NCBI RefSeq assembly: GCF_013404075.1
Contig: NZ_JACBJQ010000052.1
Span: 1-33,297, forward strand
DNA from: Mycolicibacterium vinylchloridicum
GTDB taxonomy: Bacteria > Actinomycetota > Actinomycetes > Mycobacteriales > Mycobacteriaceae
Direction of reading: 5' to 3'
DNA: 33,297 nucleotides
The translations under genes were made by a program, and so were the position numbers. Below the pieces are notes generated by a model that saw nothing but the letters and a program-made list of their open reading frames with translations, made no database searches and was not told the origin of the DNA. Shown piece by piece: positions 9,514 to 17,047 of the stretch (position 1 is its first letter; each line of letters begins with the position of its first letter).

Positions 9514-10392
9514 GCGCCTGCTGGCCTCCCACCACGCCCCGACGAGCATGACGGCACCCGCCCACGCCGCACCGAGGAATGCCCCGGCCAGCACGTCGCT
9601 GAGGTAGTGCACGCCCAGATAGATTCGAGACAATCCCACCAGAGCGGCCAGTGCCAGAGCGATCGCCCACACGGCCACCCGAGCCGCCCAGTTGTGCAGC
9701 ACCCAGCGGCCGACCATCCAGGCGCCGAGTACCGCGAGCGCGAAGGAGCCGGTGGAATGACCGGACGGAAACGAGAAGCCGTCTTCGACGATCACCGCGA
9801 TCAGCGACGGCGGACGACTACGGCCGACTGCCAGTTTGGCCGCCAGCATCACCACCGCGACGCCGAGCAGCCCGGATACTGCGAGCACCGCAGGCTGCCA
9901 CGAACGTGCCCACCATCCGGCCCAGGCGCTGAGAAGCACGACGGCGACCGCCAGCGAAGCCGCATCGCCAAGGTGGGTAACGACTTTCATCGTCTCGGTG
10001 AGCCACAGATCACGTTGGGCGGCGACCCACTCGCTGACCGGCCGATCGACGTAGTCGATGACCTCGCCCTCGATCACATTGTCGAGCAGCTCGGCGAAGC
10101 CCGCGGCCAGCACCGCCACCAGCGCCGCGCCCGCCACCAGGGCCAGGGCGGCAGCCGCGTCCACCGAGAGCCATCTGGCCACCACCCGCAGCGAACCGCT
10201 GAGGTGTTCCGCCGCCCATGACCGCGCCCTGCCGACAACGGCGGTCCCGCCCACCCGGCGCAACGCCGACGCCAGCGTCGAGCGATGTGTTGCGACCCAG
10301 ACCGCGAGCCCGGACCAAACCAGAAGCAGGACAAGGACGATGGCGCTGAGGGTCCCGAAGCCGGCTGAGCCCGGGCCGTAGGCCTGGTCCAC
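9484..10392 (-). CDS. PAP2-family membrane phosphatase
   Basis: A 302-residue multi-spanning membrane protein with the complete phosphatidic acid phosphatase type 2 signature: Lys186 to Arg193-Pro194 (KLAVGRSRP), PSGH at 209-212, and SR(255-256) with His262 and Asp266 in SRIYLGVHYLSD. These enzymes remove phosphate from lipid phosphates such as phosphatidic acid or undecaprenyl diphosphate on the outer face of the membrane. A separate N-terminal hydrophobic part (about 15-35 and 80-100) precedes the core. It starts 7 bases after the uvrD1 stop, so it is probably its operon partner. The true substrate cannot be told from sequence. Confidence 0.88.
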   Translation of the reverse strand: MDQAYGPGSAGFGTLSAIVLVLLLVWSGLAVWVATHRSTLASALRRVGGTAVVGRARSWAAEHLSGSLRVVARWLSVDAAAALALVAGAALVAVLAAGFAELLDNVIEGEVIDYVDRPVSEWVAAQRDLWLTETMKVVTHLGDAASLAVAVVLLSAWAGWWARSWQPAVLAVSGLLGVAVVMLAAKLAVGRSRPPSLIAVIVEDGFSFPSGHSTGSFALAVLGAWMVGRWVLHNWAARVAVWAIALALAALVGLSRIYLGVHYLSDVLAGAFLGAAWAGAVMLVGAWWEASRRSPQPAPSPG

Positions 10393-10399
10393 GGCGGCC

Positions 10400-12727
10400 T
10401 CAGAGCTTCGTCAGCGGCGCGTGGTTGTGCATCAGCTTGACCCGTCCGGCACTGCCGAAGTCGATCAGCGACATCGCCGACTCCCCCATGCCGGACACTT
10501 CCTCGACGCGGCCGAGACCGTACTTGTCGTGGCTGACCCGGTCGCCGGGCTCCAGGACCAGAAGCGGACGCTTACTGCCGCCCGCCGACCGCGCGGGCGA
10601 GGGCCGCGGGGTGCCGAAGCGACCCGCCCCACTAATTGGAGCGCTGGGCGACGGCGCGGTATCGGTGCGGCGCCAATCGAGAAGGTGTTCGGGGATCTCG
10701 CGAAGGAAGCGCGACTCCGGGTTCAGCATCGGCTGACCCCACGATGAGCGGATCTTCGCGCGGGTGAGGTAAAGCCGTTGGCGCGCACGGGTTATGCCCA
10801 CATAGGCGAGTCGGCGTTCCTCCGAAAGCTCGGTCGGATCCCCCAGGGCGCGCATGTGCGGGAACATGCCGTCCTCCCAGCCGGTGACGAACACCACCGG
10901 GAATTCCAGGCCCTTGGCGGTGTGCAGTGTCATCAGCGTGACCACGCCGGCGCCGTGCTCGGGCAGCTCGTCGGAATCGGCCACCAGCGACACCCGCTCC
11001 AGGAACTCCGCGAGCAGACCGGTCTGCGGCACGTCCTCGTCGACGTCGGCATCCTCGGCCAGTGCCGCGGCGTTGGCCCGGTCGATGCTGAATTCGTGTG
11101 CGACGCTGACCAATTCGTTGAGGTTGTCCAGGCGAGCCAGGTCCTGTGGGTCACTGGAAGACTCCAGCTCCCGGCGATAGCCGGTGCGGTCCAGCACCGC
11201 TTCGACCAGGTCGCCGAGCTCGTCGTCGAGCTTGCCGCGCAGCTCGTCGAGCAGGTTGACGAAACTCGCGATCGCCTTCTCCGAGCGGGTGTTCAGCATC
11301 GGCACCTTGCCTGCGGCCGCAGCGGTCAGCGCGTCGGCGAAGGTGGCGCCGGTGTTTTCGGCGTACACGGCCACACACGCCTCGGCGCGATCGCCGATGC
11401 CCCGGCGCGGGGTGTTGAGGATCCGGCGCAGGCTGACGGCGTCGCCGGGGTTGTCCAACACCCGAAGGTAGGCGACGATGTCGCGAATCTCCTTGCGCTC
11501 GTAGAACCGAACGCCGCCGACCACCTTGTACGGAATACCCGCGCGGATGAACACCTCTTCCAGCGAGCGCGACGAGTTGTTGGTGCGGTAGAACACCGCG
11601 ACGTCGTTGTACGAGAACCCCCCGCGATCGGCGAGCGCATCGATCTCCCCAGCGACGAACCTGGCCTCGTCGTGCTCGTTGTCGGCGACATAGCCGACGA
11701 TCAGCTCGCCGTCGCCTTCGTCGGTCCACAGCCGCTTCTCGCGGCGGTTGGCATTGCGGGAGATGACGGAGTTGGCCGCGTTCAGGATGTTCTGCGTCGA
11801 GCGGTAGTTCTGCTCGAGCAGGATCGTGGTGGCGTTGGGAAAGTCACGCTCGAAATCCTCGATGTTGCGGATCGTCGCACCGCGGAAGGCGTAGATCGAC
11901 TGGTCGGCGTCACCCACCACGCACAGCTCGCTGGGCGGCACTTCATCGGCGGCAACTGCCCCATATCCAACGAGCTCGCGCACCAGCACGTACTGCGCGT
12001 GGTTGGTGTCCTGGTACTCGTCGACCAGGATGTGCCGGAACCGCCTGCGGTAGTACTGGGCGATCTGCGGGAAGGCCTGCAGCACCGCCACGGTCTCGCC
12101 GATGAGATCGTCGAAGTCGAGCGCGTTGGCGGCCCGCAGCCGGCGCTGGTACTCGCCGTAGACGCTGGCGACGGTCCGGGTCAGATCGTCGGCGCCCGGC
12201 TCGAGCGCGGCCACCGCGTCCTCGGGCACGATCAGCTCGTTCTTGAGGTTCGAGATGGCGTTGGCCAGCACCCGCGGCGAGTACCGCTTGGTGTCCAGGC
12301 CCATGTCCTTGCCGATCATCAGCAGCAGGCGACGGGAATCGTCGGCATCGTAAATCGAGAAGTTCGAGTTCAGGCCGGGCAACAGCGAGGCCTGATTGCG
12401 CAGGATCCGCACACAGGTGGAATGGAACGTCGACACCCACATGTTCCTGGCGCGGGGTCCGACCAGGGCGACCACTCGCTCGCGCATCTCGGCGGCGGCC
12501 TTGTTGGTGAACGTGATGGCCAGCACCTGGCCCGGCCCGACGTCGCGGGCCGCCAGCAGGTAGGCGATCCGCCGGGTGAGGACGGCCGTCTTGCCCGAGC
12601 CGGCCCCGGCCACGATCAGCAGCGGGGGCCCCTCGTGCAGCACGGCCTGGCGCTGCTGCGGGTTGAGGCCCTCGAGGAGTTCGGCCGCGTCGGCCGGAGG
12701 TTGGAAATCAGTCACGTGCACACTCAT
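10400..12727 (-). CDS. uvrD1: ATP-dependent DNA helicase UvrD1/PcrA
   Basis: A 775-residue superfamily 1A helicase that unwinds DNA 3' to 5' in nucleotide excision repair and related repair. Walker A is GAGSGKT (41-47), Walker B VDEYQD (235-240), motif III GDADQSIYAFRGA (272-284), motif IV QNYRST (306-311), and motif V-VI regions TLHTAKGLEF and VGITRARQRLY lie near the C-terminal third. The last 50 residues form the Tudor-like tail that binds Ku in mycobacteria. Cys451 in the 2B region (RAEACVAVY) stands where M. tuberculosis UvrD1 has the cysteine reported to drive redox-dependent dimerisation. No Shine-Dalgarno is seen; TAAGTT on the minus strand at 12737-12742 may be a -10 giving a very short leader. 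Confidence 0.95.
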   Translation of the reverse strand: MSVHVTDFQPPADAAELLEGLNPQQRQAVLHEGPPLLIVAGAGSGKTAVLTRRIAYLLAARDVGPGQVLAITFTNKAAAEMRERVVALVGPRARNMWVSTFHSTCVRILRNQASLLPGLNSNFSIYDADDSRRLLLMIGKDMGLDTKRYSPRVLANAISNLKNELIVPEDAVAALEPGADDLTRTVASVYGEYQRRLRAANALDFDDLIGETVAVLQAFPQIAQYYRRRFRHILVDEYQDTNHAQYVLVRELVGYGAVAADEVPPSELCVVGDADQSIYAFRGATIRNIEDFERDFPNATTILLEQNYRSTQNILNAANSVISRNANRREKRLWTDEGDGELIVGYVADNEHDEARFVAGEIDALADRGGFSYNDVAVFYRTNNSSRSLEEVFIRAGIPYKVVGGVRFYERKEIRDIVAYLRVLDNPGDAVSLRRILNTPRRGIGDRAEACVAVYAENTGATFADALTAAAAGKVPMLNTRSEKAIASFVNLLDELRGKLDDELGDLVEAVLDRTGYRRELESSSDPQDLARLDNLNELVSVAHEFSIDRANAAALAEDADVDEDVPQTGLLAEFLERVSLVADSDELPEHGAGVVTLMTLHTAKGLEFPVVFVTGWEDGMFPHMRALGDPTELSEERRLAYVGITRARQRLYLTRAKIRSSWGQPMLNPESRFLREIPEHLLDWRRTDTAPSPSAPISGAGRFGTPRPSPARSAGGSKRPLLVLEPGDRVSHDKYGLGRVEEVSGMGESAMSLIDFGSAGRVKLMHNHAPLTKL

Positions 12728-12764
12728 GTCCGACCCAACTTACCGCTGTATGGCGACAGTTTTT

Positions 12765-12794
12765 TTGCGAAGCACGCCTTCGGAGTGGCACACT
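12765..12794 (+). promoter_or_regulatory. Probable promoter of the leader peptide and chorismate mutase
   Basis: TTGCGA (12765-12770) as -35, an 18-base spacer and CACACT (12789-12794) as -10. The GTG at 12801 follows the -10 by 6 bases, so transcription would begin at or next to the start codon, as in mycobacterial leaderless mRNAs. The -10 lacks the usual first T, so this is only a fair match. Confidence 0.45.
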
Positions 12795-12800
12795 CGAACC

Positions 12801-12863
12801 GTGCTTTCTCCGCAGCGTCGATTTTTCTACGGGTACCGGTTCGCGGTGCCCGTGGGTATCTAG
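12801..12863 (+). CDS. Aromatic-rich leader peptide of a chorismate mutase attenuator
   Basis: A 20-codon reading frame from GTG to TAG. Codons 6-14 spell RRFFYGYRF, so five of seven consecutive residues (8-14) are Phe or Tyr. It ends 108 bases before the chorismate mutase gene, whose pathway makes prephenate for Phe and Tyr. The aromatic codons (12822-12842) overlap and precede the 5' arm of a hairpin, and a terminator-like stem follows the stop codon by 13 bases. This is the arrangement of pheL and trpL leader peptides. The GTG may be the first base of the transcript; an in-frame ATG at 12750 would lengthen the peptide to 37 residues without changing the logic. Too short for homology; conservation in other mycobacteria is the key test. 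Confidence 0.65.
   Translation: MLSPQRRFFYGYRFAVPVGI
12830..12852 (+). promoter_or_regulatory. Attenuator hairpin 1:2 inside the leader peptide frame
   Basis: CGGGTACCG (12830-12838) pairs with CGGTGCCCG (12844-12852), nine base pairs including one G-T, around the loop GTTCG. A ribosome stalled on the Phe and Tyr codons would cover the 5' arm. The freed 3' side (12838-12851) can pair instead with 12877-12890: C12842 to G12846 with C12882 to G12886 is the core, with GG/CC at the outer end and GC plus one more pair at the inner end, three mismatches in all. That alternative uses the 5' arm of the terminator, as an antiterminator should. Confidence 0.6.
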
Positions 12864-12876
12864 CTGCTCAACCCGA

Positions 12877-12920
12877 GAGCCCCGCGGTCCGCAACCGGAT
12901 CCGGGGCTCGTCTCTTGTGT
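12877..12920 (+). terminator. Attenuator terminator upstream of chorismate mutase
   Basis: GAGCCCCG (12877-12884) pairs perfectly with CGGGGCTC (12902-12909). Inside, CGGT (12885-12888) can pair with ACCG (12894-12897). The stem is followed by GTCTCTTGTGT, with T at six of ten positions after the first G. Mycobacterial terminators often have such a poor T tract. Its position between the leader stop codon and the chorismate mutase start argues for a conditional rather than an end-of-gene terminator; the only upstream gene on this strand is the leader itself. Confidence 0.6.
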
Positions 12921-12971
12921 GAGGCCCGGGACCGATAAAGACCAGACCCACACAACGAGGAGAACGAAGCG

Positions 12972-13244
12972 ATGACTCTGGAAATGGTTCCTGAAGCCGA
13001 CAACGACATCGACAGCTTGCGCGGCGAGATCGACCAACTCGACGCCGCGATCCTGGCCGCGGTCAAGCGCCGCACCGAGGTGTCCCAGGCAATCGGCCGG
13101 GCCCGGATGGCCTCCGGCGGCACCCGCCTGGTGCACAGCCGCGAGATGAAGGTCATCGAGCGCTACAGCGAGCTGGGCCCGGACGGCAAGGATCTCGCGA
13201 TGCTGCTGCTGCGCATGGGCCGCGGAAGACTAGGCCACTCTTAA
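12972..13244 (+). CDS. Intracellular chorismate mutase, AroQ-delta type (Rv0948c-like)
   Basis: A 90-residue AroQ-fold enzyme that rearranges chorismate to prephenate, the committed step to Phe and Tyr. It closely matches M. tuberculosis Rv0948c as I recall it. The active-site arginines Arg18, Arg35, Arg46 and Arg58 of that protein correspond to Arg17, Arg34, Arg45 and Arg57 here. In M. tuberculosis the enzyme is weak alone and is activated by binding DAHP synthase through its C-terminal RLGH tail; that tail is present (RMGRGRLGHS). The ATG is well supported by GAGGAG (12957-12962) 9 bases upstream; the frame is closed by TAA just before. A candidate Phe/Tyr attenuator precedes it. Its stop overlaps the stop of the convergent acyltransferase in TTAA. 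Confidence 0.95.
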   Translation: MTLEMVPEADNDIDSLRGEIDQLDAAILAAVKRRTEVSQAIGRARMASGGTRLVHSREMKVIERYSELGPDGKDLAMLLLRMGRGRLGHS

Positions 13245-15271
13245 CGCACTGCGTCAAGCAGCCACGGGGTCATCCACTTGACCGCGTTCGGCGTCGGATG
13301 CACGCCGTCGATGCGCACCTGCACGCCGTTGATCTTGTTGGTGTAGCCGCCGTTCGGCGCCAGCTTCTTGTTCAGGTCGAGCACGGTGACGTTCTTGCGA
13401 TCGGCTACGACCCTGCGCAGCAAGGCATTCCACTGGTTGACGCGGCTGGGCTGATCCTCGGGATACAGGTTGCCGTTCGCCTGCTCACCGTGCCGGCTGT
13501 AGGGCTCGGTGGCCACCACCACGAGCGCCCCGGTGGAGGCCAGGATGTCGAGTGCGTGGCGCAGCTCGCTCTCCAGGTATTTGTCGAAATCGGGCTGGCC
13601 GATGTGCGCCCAGTTGCCATTCCATTTGCGGTCGACCACCTCCCAGCGCCCGATCATCATCAGCACCACATCGGGACGGTCGTAGGCGATCCGCTGCGCC
13701 CAGCGTTCGGGCCAGGCGTCGCACTCGGGTTTCTGATCCAGGCTCTGCCCTGAATAGCGGTACGGCCCACCGCGCACCAGTCCGCAGCCGATCGTGGTGC
13801 GGTCCAGGAACGTGATGCCCGGGGTGGGCGGCAGGTAGCGCATCACCGTCCAGGCGATCGAGTCGCCGAACACCGACACGGTGTGCTGGCGCGGACCGGT
13901 GTGAACCGGTGCGCCGGCCCGGACGGTTTCCACCGGGGCGACCAGCGCGGCCTGGGTGATGTCGGGGCTCGATTGATCGATCCGGGTTCCCACCGGGACG
14001 ACGGCCACCGCGACGGCGACGGCGGTGGCCATCGTGGCGGCGGCCAACCGCAGCTGCGGGACGTGCACGGGCCGCCAGCGCCGGATCGGCCGCTCGATCA
14101 GCCACCACGACCCCACCGCCACGGCCAGCGTGACCGCGCAACGCACCCCGAACAGCGCGTAACCCGTCCAGCCGGTGCGCTCGCCGGTGAGCACCAGGAA
14201 GATCGGCCAGTGCCACAGGTAGACGCCGTAGGAGATGACGCCGAGCGCCACCAGCGGCGGGGTGGACAGCACCCACGCCACCGGCCCGTTCTGCTCGAGC
14301 GCGACGCCCGCGATCACCACCACCGCGGCGACGGCGACGACGATGAGCAGGCCGTTGCGGAATTCTCCGGCGCTGCCGGTCGCGACGTGGGTGATCGCGG
14401 CCAGCACGGCCACCCCGGCCACCGGCAGACCGGCGGCCAGCCAGCGCACCCAGCGCGACCGGATCGACGGCCAGCCCGCCACCATCGCCGGCCAGTCCCG
14501 GATCAGCAGTGCGGCCGCGGCGGCGCCGATCAGCAACGCCTGGGCGCGGGTATCGGTGCCGAAGTACACCCGGTTCAGCGACGAGTCCGACGACATCAGG
14601 ATCGCCTCGGCCGCCGAGCCCGCGGTCCCCAGTACGGCGAGGACGAGCACCGCCCACCGGACCGCGGTGATGGTCGGCGTCTTCTGCCGCCGCCGGGCGA
14701 TGACAGCGAGCAGCACCGCCATCGCGGCGATCAGCACCGGCCAGATCAGGTAGTACTGCTCTTCGACACCCAGTGACCAGGTGTGTTGCAGCGGCGACGG
14801 CGGTGCGCCCTGACTGAAGTAATCGGTTTCGTGCGACACGAACGCCCAGTTCGCCACCCACAAGAAGGCGGCGACCGCGTCGTCGCGCAGGCCGCTGACG
14901 GCGTCCGGCGGGAACAGGATGCGCGCGGCGATGACCGCCAGCACCATGATCAGCAGGGCAGGCAGCAGGCGGCGGGCACGACGGACCCAGAACGAACCGA
15001 GGTCGAGCTTTCCGGTTCGGCCGATCTCCTCGAGCAGCAAAGACGTGATCAGGAAGCCGCTCAGCACGAAGAAGACGTCGACACCGATGAATCCGCCTGC
15101 GACACCGGGGATTCCGCTATGGCCGATGAGTACCAGGGCGACGGCGACGCCACGGATCCCGTTCAGCGCCGGAATGCCCTCGCCGCGTGGTATCGGCCGG
15201 CGTAGCTGGCTCGGCTGCGAGACGGGGTCAACCCATGGACTTCGCGCGAATGAGCGCGCCGTCACTGTCAT
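13241..15271 (-). CDS. Membrane acyltransferase with C-terminal SGNH domain (OafA type)
   Basis: A 676-residue protein with an N-terminal acyltransferase-3 domain of about ten membrane spans (33-430) and a C-terminal SGNH hydrolase-like domain (about 460-676). The first span carries the catalytic-type motif LIGHSG with His51, followed by FIGVDVFFVLSGFLIT (61-76) and RRARRLLPAL. The SGNH part has FGDS near residue 469 as block I and Asp655/His658 in DGVHPTP as block V. Such proteins O-acylate sugars of cell-wall polymers or glycolipids. AGGAGG lies only 2-3 bases before the ATG at 15271, so the GTG two codons later (15265) may be the real start. No sugar-synthesis genes adjoin it. Confidence 0.88.
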   Translation of the reverse strand: MTVTARSFARSPWVDPVSQPSQLRRPIPRGEGIPALNGIRGVAVALVLIGHSGIPGVAGGFIGVDVFFVLSGFLITSLLLEEIGRTGKLDLGSFWVRRARRLLPALLIMVLAVIAARILFPPDAVSGLRDDAVAAFLWVANWAFVSHETDYFSQGAPPSPLQHTWSLGVEEQYYLIWPVLIAAMAVLLAVIARRRQKTPTITAVRWAVLVLAVLGTAGSAAEAILMSSDSSLNRVYFGTDTRAQALLIGAAAAALLIRDWPAMVAGWPSIRSRWVRWLAAGLPVAGVAVLAAITHVATGSAGEFRNGLLIVVAVAAVVVIAGVALEQNGPVAWVLSTPPLVALGVISYGVYLWHWPIFLVLTGERTGWTGYALFGVRCAVTLAVAVGSWWLIERPIRRWRPVHVPQLRLAAATMATAVAVAVAVVPVGTRIDQSSPDITQAALVAPVETVRAGAPVHTGPRQHTVSVFGDSIAWTVMRYLPPTPGITFLDRTTIGCGLVRGGPYRYSGQSLDQKPECDAWPERWAQRIAYDRPDVVLMMIGRWEVVDRKWNGNWAHIGQPDFDKYLESELRHALDILASTGALVVVATEPYSRHGEQANGNLYPEDQPSRVNQWNALLRRVVADRKNVTVLDLNKKLAPNGGYTNKINGVQVRIDGVHPTPNAVKWMTPWLLDAVR

Positions 15272-15424
15272 GCCCTCCTAGTAGTTCAGTGCTGTGAATC
15301 TATGTGCCATCCACGGCCGATCGGCGCAGGCGCGCGGTCGCCTGGGTCAAATACCTGCTCGGTTGCCCGATGGGGAGGCAAACAGACCCTGTTGGAGGGA
15401 TTCCGGCGTTCCCGGGTGCCGACA

Positions 15425-15430
15425 TACACT
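15425..15430 (+). promoter_or_regulatory. Promoter -10 element of the acyl-CoA ligase gene
   Basis: TACACT matches TAnnnT and ends 9 bases before the ATG at 15440, which would give a leader of about two bases. The -35 region (TTCCGG at 15401-15406, 18-base spacer) is poor. The element supports 15440 over upstream in-frame codons. Confidence 0.4.
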
Positions 15431-15439
15431 TTTGGTCAG

Positions 15440-17041
15440 ATGATTACCGACGGGTGGACCGAAGTTGTTGAGCGCCAACGTATGACCGCAGGCATGTACC
15501 TGACGCAGGGACTGCACCGGGCCTCGCGCGCCACCCCACACGCCCCGATGACGATCTGCGGTGAGCGCCGCCGGACGTTCACCGAGGTCGCCGATCGGGT
15601 GGCCCGACTGGCCGGCGCATTCCAGTCGCTGGGCGCCCGTGAGGGTGACCGCATCGCCATGCTGTCGCTGAACTCCGACCGCTACCACGAGTACCTGCTC
15701 GCCACACCGTGGGCGGGCGCCGTGGTCAACCCGATCAACATCCGGTGGAGCGCGGCTGAGATCGCCTACAGCCTGCGCGACTCCGGCACCCGGATGCTGC
15801 TGATAGACGACACCTTTGCACCGCTGCTGCCCGAATTACGGTCGAATGCAAGCGATCTCGCGGCCGTCATCCACTGTGGTGACGGCCCCGCTCTGGACGG
15901 AACGCTCGATTACGAGGACCTGGTGGCGGCCGCCGAGCCAGTTCCCGACGCGCACCGCAGCGGCTCGGATCTGGCCGGCATCTTCTACACCGGCGGCACC
16001 AGCGGGCACCCGAAGGGGGTCATGCTGACCCACGACAACCTGATGACGTCGGCGCTGGGCAGCCTGGCGTCGGGGTTCTTCCTGACCTCGGGCGGACCGC
16101 TGCTGCACGCCGCGCCGATGTTCCATCTCGCCGACCTGGCGATCTGGCTGGCGCAGGTCCTGCGTGGGGGCACCCACGTGTTCGTCCCGGCCTTCCGGCC
16201 GGACTGGGTGCTCGAGGCACTCCACGAGCACCGGATCACCGACCTGCTGCTGGTTCCGACGATGGTGCAGATGCTGGTCGACCATCCCTCGCTGTCCGAC
16301 CACGACACCGGCAGCCTGCGAATGGTGATGTACGGCGGTTCACCGATCGCGGCGGCGCTGCTGGAACGGGCTGCAGAGCGCCTGCCCACCGCCTCGTTCG
16401 TGCAGGCCTACGGCATGACCGAGGTTTCACCCGTCGCCACCCTCTTGTCGCCGCAGGATCACCATGATCCGGTGCTGCGCCGATCGGGCGGGCAGGCAGC
16501 GCCGCACTCGGAGGTCCGGATCGTCGGCGACGACGACACCGAGCTGGCGCGCGGTGAGGTGGGCGAGATCGTGGTGCGCGGCGGGCATGTGATGGCCGGC
16601 TACTGGGGCAAACCCGAGGAGACCGCGGCCGCGCTGCGGTCGGGGTGGATGCACACCGGCGACGCCGGCTACTCCGACGAGCGCGGGTACGTTTTCGTCG
16701 TCGACCGACTCAAGGACATGATCGTGTCCGGCGGCGAGAACGTGTACTCGGTCGAGGTGGAGAACGCGCTGGCCCGCCATCCCGCCGTGGCCACGTGCGC
16801 GGTCATCGGCGTACCGGACGAACGCTGGGGCGAGCGGGTGCACGCCGTGGTGGTGTTCGCCGCCGGACAGCGGGCAGACCACGACGAGCTGCGGGAGTTC
16901 TGCAAGTCCCTCATCGGCACGTACAAGGTGCCCCGCAGCTTCGAGGCCGTCGACGCGCTGCCGCTGTCGGCCGCAGGCAAGGTCCTCAAACGCGAACTGC
17001 GGGCCAAGTATTGGACCGGCTCGGACCGCGGGGTCGGCTGA
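15440..17041 (+). CDS. Fatty-acid--CoA ligase (AMP-binding)
   Basis: A 533-residue member of the ANL adenylating superfamily, activating a carboxylic acid to its CoA thioester by way of an acyl-adenylate. The P-loop YTGGTSGHPKG lies at 183-193, the adenine motif AYGMTE at 323-328, the ribose-binding aspartate in HTGDAGY at 405-411, the hinge region VDRLKDMIVSGGENVYSVEVE at 421-441, and the catalytic lysine Lys514 in AAGKVLKRE. Substrate chain length is unknown; the MYLTQGLHRA start is typical of mycobacterial FadD-like ligases. The start is uncertain: ATG 15440 follows a -10 element, ATG 15482 or 15494 would give a protein beginning closer to that conserved start, and the frame is open back to 15302. 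Convergent with the next gene, 6 bases apart. Confidence 0.88.
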   Translation: MITDGWTEVVERQRMTAGMYLTQGLHRASRATPHAPMTICGERRRTFTEVADRVARLAGAFQSLGAREGDRIAMLSLNSDRYHEYLLATPWAGAVVNPINIRWSAAEIAYSLRDSGTRMLLIDDTFAPLLPELRSNASDLAAVIHCGDGPALDGTLDYEDLVAAAEPVPDAHRSGSDLAGIFYTGGTSGHPKGVMLTHDNLMTSALGSLASGFFLTSGGPLLHAAPMFHLADLAIWLAQVLRGGTHVFVPAFRPDWVLEALHEHRITDLLLVPTMVQMLVDHPSLSDHDTGSLRMVMYGGSPIAAALLERAAERLPTASFVQAYGMTEVSPVATLLSPQDHHDPVLRRSGGQAAPHSEVRIVGDDDTELARGEVGEIVVRGGHVMAGYWGKPEETAAALRSGWMHTGDAGYSDERGYVFVVDRLKDMIVSGGENVYSVEVENALARHPAVATCAVIGVPDERWGERVHAVVVFAAGQRADHDELREFCKSLIGTYKVPRSFEAVDALPLSAAGKVLKRELRAKYWTGSDRGVG

Positions 17042-17047
17042 ACCGGG

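Noticed and set aside
12760..12766. Run of seven T residues upstream of the chorismate mutase leader as a terminator
   Set aside because: No stem precedes it on the plus strand, and on the other strand it is an A run; it more likely belongs to the promoter's -35 region.
12797..12812. Possible second LexA box near uvrD1 from the half-site CGAACC
   Set aside because: The second half reads CTTTCT-like sequence instead of GTTCGA, so the palindrome is absent.
10778..12922. A 714-codon open frame on the plus strand opposite uvrD1
   Set aside because: Antisense to a complete helicase; the translation is low-complexity Val/Gly/Arg-rich and has no motif.
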